64,000 nucleotides of DNA from Rhodamnia argentea (GCF_020921035.1 NC_063154.1:6324001-6388000), one strand, 5' to 3'. Positions 1 to 11,015 are shown, counted from the first letter of the stretch. Translations and numbers: made by a program. The notes: generated by a model not told the origin, from the sequence alone.

Positions 1-29
1 ACAGAAGAACAGAAAAGAAGAAACACTCA

Positions 30-160
30 AAAAAATTCAAAATATTTAGGACTAATAAATCGTTCTAACTGAAAGGTTTACGACTGAATTTGTACCGATG
101 TAATATGTTTAGGACTTTCTTCGGTAGTTTTCCCGCATCATAACTGTTCGGACTAAATTA
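30..160. repeat. MITE end (family A, one terminus only)
   Basis: This stretch carries the phrases 'gactgaatttgtacc' and 'aggactttcttcgg', which match the right-hand terminus of family A elements seen complete near 5.4, 8.4, 22.6 and 33.4 kb. Only one end lies in the window, so the element is either cut by the window edge or is a solo end. The rest of 160-1513 is AT-rich DNA in which I recognise no gene; if the exon at 1514-1660 is functional, this is its first intron. Confidence 0.5.
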
Positions 161-1513
161 CAATAAAACGAGGGCCCAAAAAAAACAAAAACAAAAACAA
201 AGAGAAGAAGAAGAATTGCCCTGACATTACCAAATTGATGCGAGAACGTATCCCAAACCGATGGTCCCCTTCCGTCCTCTTTTACAGCTCCTTCATACTA
301 AATAGGAAAACGAACTTGCATCAATCAAAGCTATTCAAATATCAAACTTTCCACGAAAATACCTTTGAAAGTGCTACCAAAGAAATAAAAATGAAAAAGA
401 ATAATTAGAATCATTAATAATTTTTTTTTTTTGCTGCATAATCCTTAATATTAAGATAAAAAACAAAATATGAAACATCAATCCTAGGTTGCACGTTCAG
501 TGTTCGTTTGGGGAACAAGAGACTAAGAATCCACCAAGTCTTCACAATGTCAACGATTATGTTTTCGGAGCACTACTAGGTTCACATTAAATTTTCTCCC
601 CCAGCGACCCAACAACCTGTGTCCTGCTCGTTACGATGAAAGAACGTGGAATCTCCCATCCTGCTTTTTAATTTGATTAGCGAATCATAACGGGTGCTCC
701 ACACATTCCATCTCTTTTTCTAATCTACTAATCTAAAATTTTCAAGATCTCAAAATCTAGTAAAGATATCGAAATTGGGTTTCGCGTGATCAGAGAAAAT
801 TCTTCACTCCTTTTTTTTTTTCCGTTCTCAAGGCAATAAATTCGGATAAGATCGATCGATCGGTCGATGACGATGAGTGCATAATCAAGCACAGGACTCG
901 ATCGCTTCTAATTTCGTCCACCCCGCCCCCCGAGCGGCCCAAACATTTAACTTTTAAATAATTCGTAATTCATGAATCAAAATGTATACATATAGGAATG
1001 AACGGATGGATTTAAGTCTACCTAGCAATAATGCATATGGAGAATATAGATAAAGCCGCTTGACGAAGAGAATATAGACAAAGAATGGCTGAGAGGGTAT
1101 CTTAGGATACAACATTATACTTTAATAATACATAATTAGTGTGATTTTCCGATAAATGAATGACTCCACTTTTGGTCTAACGGAACGCGCAAGGTAATGT
1201 CGTCGCCCCGGATTCCCGCCACTATCCCGACCCGTTTCACGCGTGACTCGACCCGTTTCTGTCCTGTCGCCCAACTTTTTTAGTCCCCAAACCACAAAAT
1301 GCCCTCGGGGCTCGCTTTGTCCCTTCATGTCAAAATATCAAAAGCTAAAGCTACGACACGAACCCATCGCTTTCGCCGGAAAACCCAAAGGACGGAGTGA
1401 TCGACTGGATTTAAACTTTACCACAAGACATTCCGCTGCCGGAAAAAAGAGGTTCGACATGAATCTCCGAGCAGAGATTTTCGAGGAGAGAGAGAGAGAG
1501 AGAGAGGAAGGAC

Positions 1514-1660
1514 CTGGAAAGCAGCGGAGGCAGTGCCAAAGACGAAACCTTTGGGGAAACTGGAGCGGCTGATGGGGTCGGCGCAGCATGCATGGACAAG
1601 GAGGAGTCCCGTAAGCAACCCCGCCATCGTTACCGAAGCTGCCATTCGAGGACAATTCAT
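1514..1660 (-). CDS. GH1 beta-glucosidase, first coding exon only (partial or orphan)
   Basis: The start codon lies at 1658-1660 and the exon ends at a CAG/GT donor at 1514/1513. It encodes 49 residues: a hydrophobic signal peptide (about residues 8-27) followed by FPKGFVFGTASAAFQ, the hallmark N-terminus of family 1 glycoside hydrolases, where plant BGLU exon 1 normally ends exactly after the final Gln. Family members hydrolyse beta-glucosides in apoplast, vacuole or ER. No further BGLU exon (NEP, TENG and similar motifs) is visible in the 1.5 kb to the left, so the gene either continues beyond the window through a long first intron or is a detached exon. A TATA-like box lies upstream at 1855-1861. 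The identity of the exon is fairly secure; that the gene is functional is not. Confidence 0.72.
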
Positions 1661-1853
1661 CGCCCGCGGCGCCGTCCTGTGTTTTTTTTTTTTTTTTCTG
1701 GCTAATCACGGGTGATAAGTGTGATTTGTCAGTCGTCAACAAGAAGAGGAAGAATGAGAGAGGAGGGGAAGAGCTGGAAGATATGGAAGGAAGGAAGGAA
1801 CGATTGGGTTTCGTGAATGTAAACTCTGCAAGGATCAAGGCAAATGATCCGGA

Positions 1854-1861
1854 CTTTATAA
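1854..1861 (-). promoter_or_regulatory. TATA-like box upstream of the beta-glucosidase exon
   Basis: On the minus strand the sequence reads CTTATAAAGT, a good plant TATA box about 195 bases upstream of the BGLU start codon. GA/CT-rich microsatellites flank it (GGGAGA repeats at 1861-1893 and a GA run at 1939-1966), which is common in plant core promoters. Transcription would start near 1825. This is inference from position only. Confidence 0.4.
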
Positions 1862-1938
1862 GAGAGGGAGAGGGAGAGGGAGAGGGAAAGAGAGTGTGTG
1901 GCGGGCAAGGTTAAATGGCCAGATCCAAGAAGTGGGGT

Positions 1939-1966
1939 TGGAGAGAGAGAGAGAGAGAGAGAGATT
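1939..1966. repeat. (GA)n microsatellite
   Basis: About 13 uninterrupted GA units, next to the shorter imperfect GGGAGA array at 1861-1893. Both lie upstream of the beta-glucosidase exon. Confidence 0.9.
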
Positions 1967-2089
1967 GGCTTTGTGTTGTGTAGCGCTGTGGTGGAGAATT
2001 GAAAAGGTGGTGCGGGTGCGGCTTTGAGCTTTCAGTTCACACCCCACCCCCCTCTTTTGCTTTTGGGATCATGAGAAAAAGGGTATGCA

Positions 2090-2478
2090 CTCTTTGACTC
2101 GATATATAATATGGTCCCGAAACTTTTAGTTTATTCAGTATGGTCACTAAATTTTAGCATAATATTTAATATGATTTATGAACTTTTCATTTGTCAATGT
2201 GATTTCTAAACTTTTGGTACATGTTCAATATAGTCTCTGAACTACATGAATATGTTGAACTTTAGTCATTTCATTAATTTAAGGTCGTGGACAATATTGA
2301 ATATCTTTTAGATGATTTAGAGATTAAATTAAACATATACAAAAAGTTCATGGACCGCATTAAACAAATTAAAAAGCTCATGGACCGTGTTGGATGTCGG
2401 GATAAAGTTCAAGGATCATATCGAACAAATGAAAAGTTTCGAGACTACATCGCGTATTAGGCTAAAGTCCGGAGACTA
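2090..2478. repeat. Fold-back element, family C
   Basis: The two halves are inverted copies. The left half has 'tatggtcactaaattttag' and 'gaacttttcatttg'; the right half has 'caaatgaaaagtttc' and related phrases. The centre contains 'aatttaaggtcgtggacaatatt'-type text. Related copies occur near 10.69-11.01 and 53.69-54.03 kb, and pieces near 24.46 kb. There is no coding capacity, so it is a nonautonomous DNA element, moderately decayed. Confidence 0.65.
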
Positions 2479-2479
2479 T

Positions 2480-3065
2480 TATTATCATATTTTTTCTACT
2501 CTTTTTTTCTTTATACGAAAAAATAGAAAGAGGAAAATGTATATCGGCCCAAAAGTAGGAAAAAGATAAAAGAAAAGGAATGGAAAAAGTCATGCAATAC
2601 ATCAGATTTGCCTTGTTTCTTTGCTTTTGCTTTCTTGGGGGCGTCTCTTGCAGCATCTAGGAACCAACATAGTAGCCTCCATCCACAGCCCCCGACCTCT
2701 TGGCTGCCGATAATCCCTTGTTCTTTGGATCTGTCTCCCTCGTTATCCTCTAAAGACTACATCCATCTTTTCTTCTTGGCTTTACATGCACAAATCTCTT
2801 CCCCATGCCGACCTTGGCATTTGCTTCTGTTACTTCCATTTTGGTTTCCAGAAAAAGTTATGGGCAAAGCCTTATTTGGAGTGTCGGATACTTTGGATGG
2901 AAGTTTTGGCGACGGTCAGATCGGCAGTGCAGTCCGCTGGCGTTGCTCTCCCATTTCGCGGGATGTTCGTGGCGGCCCTATAGCTACGAGGAGCGTGAGC
3001 TTGGGTCCGTGGCCGACATTCACACACGGAAGACTTTGTTGGCGTAGGATGACTTTGATGAACCA
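2480..3065. other. Unassigned region
   Basis: About 600 bases with several short open frames in both directions. Around 2880-3040 base composition is more GC-rich than the flanks, but none of the possible peptides resembles a family I know, and no frame has convincing codon use. I call no gene here. Confidence 0.5.
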
Positions 3066-3068
3066 GTT

Positions 3069-3375
3069 TGTGAGACTTGGAGTGACCACTGATAACTGTT
3101 CTAATAACTTAAGTTGTTAGATGAATATGTGATTTAATATGTAATTGGTCGACCATTCTCTCTCACGTTTAGTTTGGCCTTTTTGCCCAGTACTAATTAT
3201 GGGCACATCTAATTAGAGAGGCAAATGGGATCTGAAAAGGTTTGAGTGCAAGACCTCCTACTCTGATACCATATAAGATTTGATGTGATGGTGTGGAGCG
3301 TGGAGTCGGTGGTCAGCTACCAACAGATGGTTAATTCGATAGTCAGCTACCAACAGATGGTTCTCTCAATGACTC
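3069..3375 (-). mobile_element. TRIM-type miniature LTR retrotransposon, relic (copia-like primer site)
   Basis: Read on the minus strand, a TATGGTATCAGAG primer-binding site (complementary to initiator Met-tRNA, positions about 3265-3278) is followed by roughly 100 bases of internal sequence, then a purine tract (GTGAGAGAGA, about 3160-3170) and a downstream terminal repeat of about 95 bases (3069-3163). An upstream repeat lies right of 3280 and shares 'TGACCACCGACTCC'-like text with the downstream one, but it is rearranged and holds a short internal duplication of 'gtcagctaccaacagatgg'. There is no coding region, as is normal for TRIMs. The copy looks old and broken. Confidence 0.6.
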
Positions 3376-3379
3376 TTGT

Positions 3380-3950
3380 TTGCAAAGCGAGGTTCATGAT
3401 CGAGTTGGTGCGCCTTGGGATGGGAGGAGAAAGAGCCGATCTTGCATAAACTATAGTAGCAAAAAGTAAAAGAAAGTAAAGAAAGGAATCGACCGGTTAT
3501 ATAGTTTGAAATCATACTGAATCCAAACTCATGTACGACTCAATCTAACCTCTCCAACATTATCCAAATTGCGCATTTTGTTCAATTGATTGAGAAAATC
3601 TACAAAAAAAAAAAATCTCATGCATTTATCAAGATCTTCATAGTAGACGACGAGAAATCGCACAAAGACATTATTTTTTCGACAAAGCTTTTATCAATCG
3701 AGTACATGGAACGAAATGAGAGGCGGCCTAAGCAACATCCCATTTGACAGATGCTAGCCACACGTGTGATGTCTTTCTCTCGTGCGGTTGCATTTCCTTT
3801 TAAGGTAGACCAACCATGATTCGTCTCCAATGGTTCATTGCTTTTGATTCATTCCCAATCCAATACAATTTCGGCTTGAACAATGTTTGACTTGTCTTAG
3901 TAGAATGTGAGAAGAAGTAGGTCATCTTGTTCCTATCCTAATGGATGTAC
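3380..3950. other. Intergenic, no feature recognised
   Basis: AT-rich sequence of about 570 bases. No open frame with a recognisable product, no RNA gene and no clear inverted repeat. Confidence 0.5.
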
Positions 3951-3951
3951 T

Positions 3952-4291
3952 TAGAAATTGAGTGTACAACAACCCTTTTTACTATAAAAGCTCAGGTTAT
4001 GAGAGTACGCCGAGGAATATATTCATATCCTAACACTTTCCTTCACGCTAAGGCTAATTCGACGATGAAGGCCTCGAGCAGGCAAAGCCAATGCGCGTCG
4101 GTGAGACAATTTTATTGAAAACCATTACGAATGATGAAAGGAAAACCCATTAATGGGTGAAGTAAGGAAGGAAGGAAACGAAGTCGAGAGCTTCGTCTCT
4201 GGTACCGATGTGAAATTAAATGTCGGTCACCATTTGCTCTAAAAGCCGAAGATATTATAGAGTTTCGGCGAAACATATTGATGTCTTAACA
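3952..4291 (-). mobile_element. TRIM-type miniature LTR retrotransposon, about 340 bp
   Basis: On the minus strand a short terminal repeat (about 4209-4291, beginning TGTTAAGACAT and ending TTTCACA) is followed by a primer site related to TGGTATCAGAG, about 160 bases of noncoding internal DNA, a purine tract (GTGAAGGAAAG, about 4046) and a second terminal repeat beginning TGTTAGGATATGAAT (down to about 3952). The two repeats align along their length but are clearly diverged, so the insertion is old. No target-site duplication is visible. LTRs of only about 85-95 bases put this at the small end of known TRIM and SMART elements. Confidence 0.65.
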
Positions 4292-4364
4292 CATGAGTAA
4301 GAGAACGTGGTTCGATGAAAGTTAATGTGAATGTGACTTAAGACAATTTTTACTTGAAATGGGA

Positions 4365-4865
4365 AAATGGCACCAAAAGTAATATAACTTTCATATGGCT
4401 CACTTTGGTGCCGTAACTTTTCCGACAATCACTTGAGTATTATAACTTTTTCATCGGATTTTCGATCGGGGAAATAAGCGACATCATTCAAGTGAGTGTT
4501 TTTTCAAAAGTTATAACCATTCAAGACATTCGTAAAAGGATGTGGTCAATGAAGATTAATATGAATGTGGCTCAAGGCATCTTGCTTGAGATGAGAAAAC
4601 AAAATTATAAGTGTCATGATTTTTATACAACGCTTACTTTTGTGCCATAGCTTTTCAATCGATCACTTGAGTGCTGTAACTTTCAAGAAAATTTTCACCA
4701 CAAGAGCCATTACTTTAAATACGATGTGAGATTTTGAGGTTAGGGAAATCCCCAACACTTTTCAAGTGGGGTTTTTTTTTATAAAAAATTATAGCATTCA
4801 AGTGATCAATTGAAAAAATTTTGACACCAAAGGAAGTGTCGTACGAAAATTTTGGCACTTTTGAC
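4365..4865. repeat. Fold-back element with 'tataactttt' termini
   Basis: The left part reads 'ggcaccaaaagtaatataac' and 'aatcacttgagtattataac'; the right part reads 'attatagcattcaagtgatc' and 'gacaccaaagg', the inverted equivalents. The interior has extra partial copies of the same phrases, suggesting an internally duplicated palindrome. It is noncoding. Confidence 0.5.
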
Positions 4866-4869
4866 GTCG

Positions 4870-5390
4870 TTTTCGACACGAAATCTCAACTTAGGGACAA
4901 CCTCATTCTATAAGGAAGTAATATATATATATAAGAAGAAGAAGAAAGAAATGGAAAGACGGTGTTTCTAATGTTGACCTTTCTTCGAGTTCCACGTTGA
5001 TTGCAAGTTCCACATTTATTCCACTTGAAAGAGACTTTGATATTTGACCGAAAAAAGAAAGAAAGAAAGAGAGTTTGAGAGAATTCCCTTGCTTGTTGCA
5101 ATCCTTCAGGTGCTGCCTTTAGAAACACCTGCAAATTCGTTTAATAAACGTTGATCTAACTTGTTTTCTTTGTGATATAGTAGCTGATCAATCTAACTAC
5201 CCTTCCTTATCCAAACTTTGAAGCATCTCTTAACTTATAAAACATAAACTCGATCGTCTTTTAAAATAAACGGCTGCGCGAACGACTTCGAAGTTGAAGA
5301 CATTCATATAGTTCAAAGTCTTAAAAGATAGATTCATCACATTCGTTTGCTACATAGTGCGTGCTTGTCATTTCTATTCCTTTTCATAGG
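4870..5390. other. Intergenic, no feature recognised
   Basis: AT-rich DNA with a short GAA/GAAA run near 4935-4960 and 5045-5070. I see no gene. Confidence 0.5.
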
Positions 5391-5392
5391 TA

Positions 5393-6025
5393 AAAGTACC
5401 AAAAAAACCCATGAACTTTTTCGTATTAGTATCAATTTAGTCTATTTGGCCAATGGACGCTGGCCGTCCTACGTGGTACCATCGATGCTTACATGGATAT
5501 TATTTATAATTTGTTAATAAATTTTTTTCTTTTTCCCTTTTCTTTTTGCCGGTAGCCGGCCACCGGCCATAGGCCATGGCCAGCGAGGATGGCCTCTCCC
5601 GGGCAACGGCTGCCATTGTTGGGCCACATCTAGGCATCGCCGAGGCCCCCTTGCTAGACCCGGCAAGGCCGACACTTGCCCAGGCCAAGTTGGCCTCACT
5701 AGACCTCGCTGAATTTGGTAAGGGGGGCCTCCCTAGCCATGGCCTGTGGTGGGTGGCTGGTCGGCCACCATAAAAAAAACTGGCGAAGAAAAAAAATTTA
5801 AGGGAAAAAATAAAGAATTCAAACATAAAAATATCTACGTCGGCATCAGCCGTGTCATGTAAATGGTCAGCATTCACGTTAGCGGATTTCGGCCTAAATT
5901 GGTCGAATAGATTGAATTCGTACTAATGCAAAAAGATTTAGGACTAAATTGATCTAATTGAAAGATTTAGAACTGAATTGATATAAATGCAACAGATTTA
6001 GGGCTTTTCTCCCTTTAATATATAG
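5393..6025. repeat. Family A MITE, complete, about 630 bp
   Basis: The element opens with 'aaaagtaccaaaaaaaccc' and closes with 'acagatttagggcttttctccc', the inverted match. Inside each end lie the inverted phrases 'ctggccgtcctacgtggtacc' type and 'tcagccgtgtcatgtaaatgg'. The centre (about 5550-5775) is GC-rich and itself palindromic around 'ccggccaccggcc' and 'ggtcggccacc'. That GC-rich core creates open frames on both strands at 5500-5877 which I do not regard as genes. Other copies are at about 8.36, 22.59, 33.37 and 44.78 kb. Confidence 0.75.
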
Positions 6026-6332
6026 AGTACATTTTCCATGAAGCATATGATCTTTAGGGTTTTCCGCTAACCTCTTCCTGTTTAATTTTTTTGTTTTTTT
6101 TTTTACTTTCTTCTTGTTTATTTAACTTTTATCCATGCTTCGCATGTATTGTATATTTATGTAACTGTAGATTACTAAATCCTTATATTGCATTTTACAC
6201 ATTCTAATTTTACGAATTTGGCGATGGATCCTTTTATACTGCGGGTTGCTAAATCATTTTTGTTATGTCTACTAAGACAATGATATACCAACTCAATTAA
6301 TTCAATGACATTTTATGGTGATCCATCGGGGT

Positions 6333-6943
6333 GTATTTGTTTTGTGAAAAATAAATGATTTGAAAAATATTTTTCATAAAGATAATCGCTTGCATGGTGC
6401 AAATAAAGGACCAAAATTGCAAAGTTGGTAGAAGGAGAACCACTAGTAAAAAAAAAACAGAAGAAGAAAAAACCAAAAATTGAACCGAGCTGGATTTTCA
6501 GTTCGGTTCAAGGCAAAATTCAGTTCGATTCATATTTGTTAGTTTGGTCAATTTTTTTTGTCAAAGGCACCTACGGCGTCACCATCCATTGGAAAAAAAA
6601 GAAAAAGAAAAAATCAAAAATATAACAGAACTGGATTTTTTAGTTCAGTGCACATTCGGTTCTAGGCCAAATTTGGTTCGATTCAAGTGTACTCCCCAAT
6701 GGTTCGGTTCAAGTTTTTTGAAAAACTGAATCAAACAGAACAATTGACACCCCTACTTGCATCGTTTACAAATTTGAAGAACAAAAAACAGGTCGCGTGG
6801 GCTTTATGGCTATATATAGACGAAAATTATTGTTGATCACGAAAATAAATTTCATTGTCTAATTACATGAAGCCATATATAAGCGATCTTTTTTTTAAAT
6901 TATTTTTCAAATCATTCATTTTTCTCGAAACAAACAAACCCTA
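6333..6943. repeat. TIR element (family G), about 610 bp with a nested motif block
   Basis: The left end reads 'gtgaaaaataaatgatttg' then 'aaaatatttttc', and the right end is its reverse complement ('caaatcattcatttttctcg'), giving terminal inverted repeats of about 60 bases that include the shared 'agataatcgctt'/'aagcgatctt' inner boundary. The interior (about 6425-6740) holds repeated 'gttcggttcaag' and 'gaaccgagctgg' phrases that look like a second inserted repeat. It is noncoding, probably hAT-like by end structure, but I could not define a target duplication. Confidence 0.65.
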
Positions 6944-7282
6944 CGGAGTACATTTTCTTTATTAGAAGCACTTCATCCCTAGAGTTTTGGTTAACTTCTT
7001 GTTTTATTTGACTATATGTCCATACTTCACGTGGGCTTTATGGCTATATATATCTGTTCGTTACTGAAAGCTAATCCTACGAATACGATGATGGATAATG
7101 TTGTGTTGGGTGTAGCCAAATTAAACTTGCTATGTCTATATAAATCATCATACTTCGACCAAAAAAAAAATCATCGATACAATTTGATATTTTTGAATGT
7201 TTCCCTCGTAATATATAAGATTGCATTGTTTGTAGCCAAACCAATTTTTATTATGTATGCATGAATCACGATGTAATTAGGT

Positions 7283-7522
7283 TATGTTTTGTTTTGCGAG
7301 AAATAAATGATTGGAAAAATATCTCCTTAAAAATGATTGCTTGTGTCGCTCGAAAAAATAAATGAACGAAAAATATTTTCCTCGTGTACGAAAAATGCTT
7401 GGACATATATTGTTGTTGGTAATAAAAACGTCTTTTGTTAACCGATTATTTCAAACGATAAGAACAATTATTTTTAGAAAAACATTTTGTAAAATCATTT
7501 GTATTTTCGCGAATCAACGGAG
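7283..7522. repeat. Small family G MITE, about 240 bp
   Basis: The left end 'gttttgcgagaaataaatg' and right end 'catttgtattttcgcgaatc' are inverted versions of the same terminal motif found at 6333-6943. The shorter interior suggests an internally deleted relative. Confidence 0.55.
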
Positions 7523-8350
7523 GGTTAGATATTTCAAGATATCTCGATCTACTTATGACTAGTGTGCATAGTCAGCATGTATATAACAATAGATGGTAAA
7601 TATAAAAACATTTCGAATGACAATGATTAGCTAATGATTACCCCAGATTGATCACACTTCCAAGCATTATCCAAAGTTGGGAAAGCAATGACGAAACCAA
7701 AAGCTTGCTTCCAGATTAGGATCGCCCATTAGATAACCAAAGTTTCAGCCACTCGGTTCAGTTATTGACAGTAATGATTTTTTTCTTTTTAGAAAAGTAT
7801 AAATAAATTATTTATTTAGTTTGATAACGACTATTTTTTTTTCTTTTTTTTTTTCTTTTTGGTGGGAAGAGAAACGGAAGTCAATGGCGGTTTGCTTGTT
7901 GGCATCTTCTTTGCCACACTCGTACGCTTGCGTGCTACACCTTTTCTCTTGTTTTTAAGGCAAATGCTCACACAAATACGAATTATTTGTTTAAGCCACA
8001 AAAACAAAATAGAAAGAAAAAAGATATTCGATGAGTGTTAGGGAGAGCATAGCTACAAAATAGAGCCAATCCGATTCCAAGTTCCATGGTATACATGGTA
8101 AATTTTATGTTCTAAAAAGTAGAGAACCGGTTTCGATGGGCATGTAACCTAGCTTGTAACCCGGAACAAGTCTCTATGTTTTTCTTATTTTATATATTCG
8201 CTCGATCCTGTAGTACTCCTTAACGTACGATGATTGGTGTGTAATCAGGAACTACCAGTCTGAACTTCCAATTTTCAACGAAATCCAAGACTGAAACTTT
8301 TATTTTGTTAATATTTCATATTTTTTCATGTGTCTAAATATGAGTAATGG
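7523..8350. other. Intergenic, no feature recognised
   Basis: AT-rich, with poly-T tracts near 7835-7860. No gene-like frame. Confidence 0.5.
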
Positions 8351-8353
8351 TCG

Positions 8354-8965
8354 GGGGATGAAAAAATTACAAAAAAATCATAAACCTATTGTAATTGTGC
8401 CAATTCAATGCTAGATATTTTTTTCCAATCCAGTTCTAAACTTTTTGTGTTTTTGTCAATCCAACCCTTCTGGTCAATTTTACTCAAAAATTGCTGGTAT
8501 GGCACACATGTGGCCAATTTTTAATAATATTTTAATATATATTTTTTTCTAATTTTAATATATTTTTTTTAATTTTTCCTTTTTTTCTTTCTCTTTTTTT
8601 TTCTTCTTCCTCCTTCGGCTGGCCATCGAGCCTACCGACCGGCCCTCTTCTTTGGCCAATTGCCGACCAGAAGAAGAAGAAGAAGAAGAAGAAGAAAAAG
8701 AAGAAGAAGCAGCAGCAGAAAGAGAAGGAGAAGAAGAAGGAGGAAGAAAAAAAGAAAATAGAATTCCAAAAAATATTAAAATATATCAAAATTGGCCATT
8801 TTGGAGCCGATCGCGCCAAGTCAGCAATTTCCCCTCCAAATTTGCCGGAAGGACTAAATTTTCAAAAATACAAAAGGTTTAAGACTGAATTGGTACAAAT
8901 GCAAAAGGTTTATGACTGAATTGACACAATTACAATAGATTTAAAACTTTTTAGATAATTTTTTC
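8354..8965. repeat. Family A MITE, complete, about 610 bp
   Basis: It starts 'gaaaaaattacaaaaaaatc' and ends with the inverted 'gataattttttc'. The arms carry 'attgtaattgtgccaattc' and 'gaattgacacaattacaat'. The core at 8590-8740 holds a GAA-rich simple repeat (about 8670-8720) that produces low-complexity open frames on both strands; those are not genes. Confidence 0.75.
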
Positions 8966-9194
8966 GTCAATAAATTGTAGCATCAAATGATGGTTCTTAG
9001 AGATGATAATTTATTGCAATTCAATTAAGAATACAGGTAGAATACAGGTGGAACCCGAGTAGACCCTTTAACCTCCGACGGGGAAGGTTCCAAGTACTGA
9101 TTTATGCATAGTAGGTTTCAATTTCGAAAAAGTGAAGAACCAATTCCAACGTGTCCGACCTTGGAATTGCTCAAGGGGCAATTTTTTGTTCAAG

Positions 9195-9465
9195 AAAGTG
9201 TACATTTGATCCTTGAATTCACACTCTTTTTTCAAAGTAGTCCTCGAACTTGTGATTTTTGCAATCAATCCTCGAACTTACACAACTTTCTCAAACCAAA
9301 TCCCGTAGTCCCTGATTATTGATAATTGAAGCTCATTTATGGACAAACAAATAATTATTTTTGCAATTTAGTCCTCGACTGTTACTTTTACTTGAATATG
9401 TTGGGAGTGGAGGATGAGGGACTTAATTGAGAAAGTGCTATAAGTCTAAGGATATGTGCACTTCA
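9195..9465. repeat. Fold-back element, about 270 bp
   Basis: The left end 'aagtgtacatttgatccttg' and right end 'ctaaggatatgtgcactt' are inverted relatives, with 'tagtcctcgaac' phrases repeated inside. It abuts the family B element to its right. It is noncoding. Confidence 0.45.
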
Positions 9466-10132
9466 AATCTTAAAATTTATCACAAAAGCGCAATTGAGTG
9501 CTAACACTTGTAAAAAATGCAATTAAGTCCAAAAACTTGTCAAGTTGGTACAATTGAGTCCTTTCGTTAATTTCGTTCAACTTGACCAATGAAAAATATT
9601 GACGTGCCTTTTTTCTAATATTTTTTCTATCCTATGTAGCGATGGCGTGGCTAAAACACAAAATCAAAGGTTAAAACGACATTGTTTTTATCCAAACATG
9701 ATTTAAAATACAATTTTCACTCAAAACATATCAAAAATGTGCTAAAAAAACTACTAGAACTAGCTCTCACAATCGCTGCCCCACCGACCCAAGAAGGGCT
9801 AGTGATGGGGATCGTGGGTTAGCGACACCGGCCGACTTACGGGCGAGGCCACATCGGGGCGAGAGTCGTCGACCACTTCTCAACATTGCCTGGTTCTAGC
9901 TATTATGAATCATATTTGGACCAAAACGGTATCATTTTAGCCACGTCATTACCATGTAGAAAAGATAAAATATCTATATAAAAAAAAAGCCATATCAGCA
10001 TTTTTAATTAACTAAGTTGGACATAATTAACAAAACTACTCGATTCCACCAAATTGACGAGTTTTAGGATTTAATTGTATTTTTTTGCAAGTTTTAGGAA
10101 TCGATTACACTTTTGTGATAAATTTTAGGACT
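9466..10132. repeat. Family B long-TIR fold-back element, about 670 bp
   Basis: The left arm ('cttaaaatttatcacaaaag', 'caattaagtccaaaaacttg') and right arm ('caagttttaggaatc', 'acttttgtgataaatttt') are inverted copies, and the pairing continues inwards through 'atgtagcgatggcgtggc' versus 'gccacgtcattaccatgtag'. Arms are therefore roughly 280 bases around a GC-rich loop at 9770-9890. A solo end of the same family lies near 52.98-53.03 kb. It is noncoding. Confidence 0.7.
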
Positions 10133-10685
10133 ACGAGCAAGCATATCCCATAGGCTTAAGGACAATCACTTGCATGTCGTTGTCCGCCTTTTAATTTGGT
10201 CTGGGCCTTTTCAATCGGACCTCTAATTGATACCGGCCCAATTTTCCCAGAGCCCAACAATCTCCAAGAGAGAGTAGGCGCCGGCGTTGGCCTCTGCGTT
10301 TTGGTTTTGTCACGTTCAACGGACTTGATAAATAATGTTTAATCAGAATAATCAATGGAACGTTAATTTAGTTGCGAAAGCAAACCAGCACTTAAAGAGT
10401 CTTAGGGTCCATTTATTTTGCGGAAATAAATGGCTTGAATATTTTACTAAAAATATTTTCATTTTCTAACGTAAATGTTTACATATAAATTCATTTCAAT
10501 AATAAAGATATTTATTATTAACTAATTATTTTAAGGGTATTGATGATTATTATTAGGTGCTTCTATAAATTATTATCGAAGTCTTAATATTAAATAACTT
10601 CTCAAGAGGACGGAAACGTGATGTAATATTGCTTGTAAGTGTTAGTTGTATTTGCACCTCAATACATGATTATCAGTAGCTCTAT
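10133..10685. other. Intergenic, with one family G terminus
   Basis: The phrase 'tattttgcggaaataaatgg' at about 10415-10435 is a single end of the family G MITE; I could not find its partner. Nothing else is recognisable in this 550-base stretch. Confidence 0.45.
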
Positions 10686-10689
10686 GTAA

Positions 10690-11015
10690 ATTTAATTAAA
10701 ATTGTACTCGGCAAATGGTCCATGAATTTCCTGAAGTTTTAAAACATGTTTAACTTAGTGCCCGAACTATAAGAAGATGTTTAATGTAGCCCTTTTCATT
10801 AATTCGAGTTCACGGACAACATTAGACATTTTCTTATCGTTCAAGGAATAAATTCAACATTTTTCAAAAGTTTGAGGATTATGATGGACAAATTGAAAGT
10901 TCAGAGATCATGTTGTATATTAAGTTAAAGTTTAAAGATCGTATTAATTAAATTAAAGATTTAGAGGTCATATTACAAATTAAGTTAAAGTTTATGGATC
11001 AATCATGTTATTTTT
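10690..11015. repeat. Fold-back element, family C
   Basis: It shares with 2090-2478 the inverted phrases around 'aaatggtccatgaatttc' and 'gttcagagatcatgttg', plus the central 'acggacaacattagacattt' text. It ends just upstream of the KTI12 leader. Confidence 0.6.

Noticed and set aside
1338-1838. 166-codon minus-strand frame overlapping the BGLU exon
   Set aside because: It is a shifted-frame shadow of the beta-glucosidase exon with a Ser/Phe-rich low-complexity peptide.
5500-5877. Open frames on both strands in the GC-rich patch
   Set aside because: They fall exactly on the palindromic core of a family A MITE and give Pro/Ala/Gly-rich peptides without similarity.
8532-8882. Glu/Lys-rich and Phe-rich open frames
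   Set aside because: They are produced by a GAA simple repeat within a MITE core.
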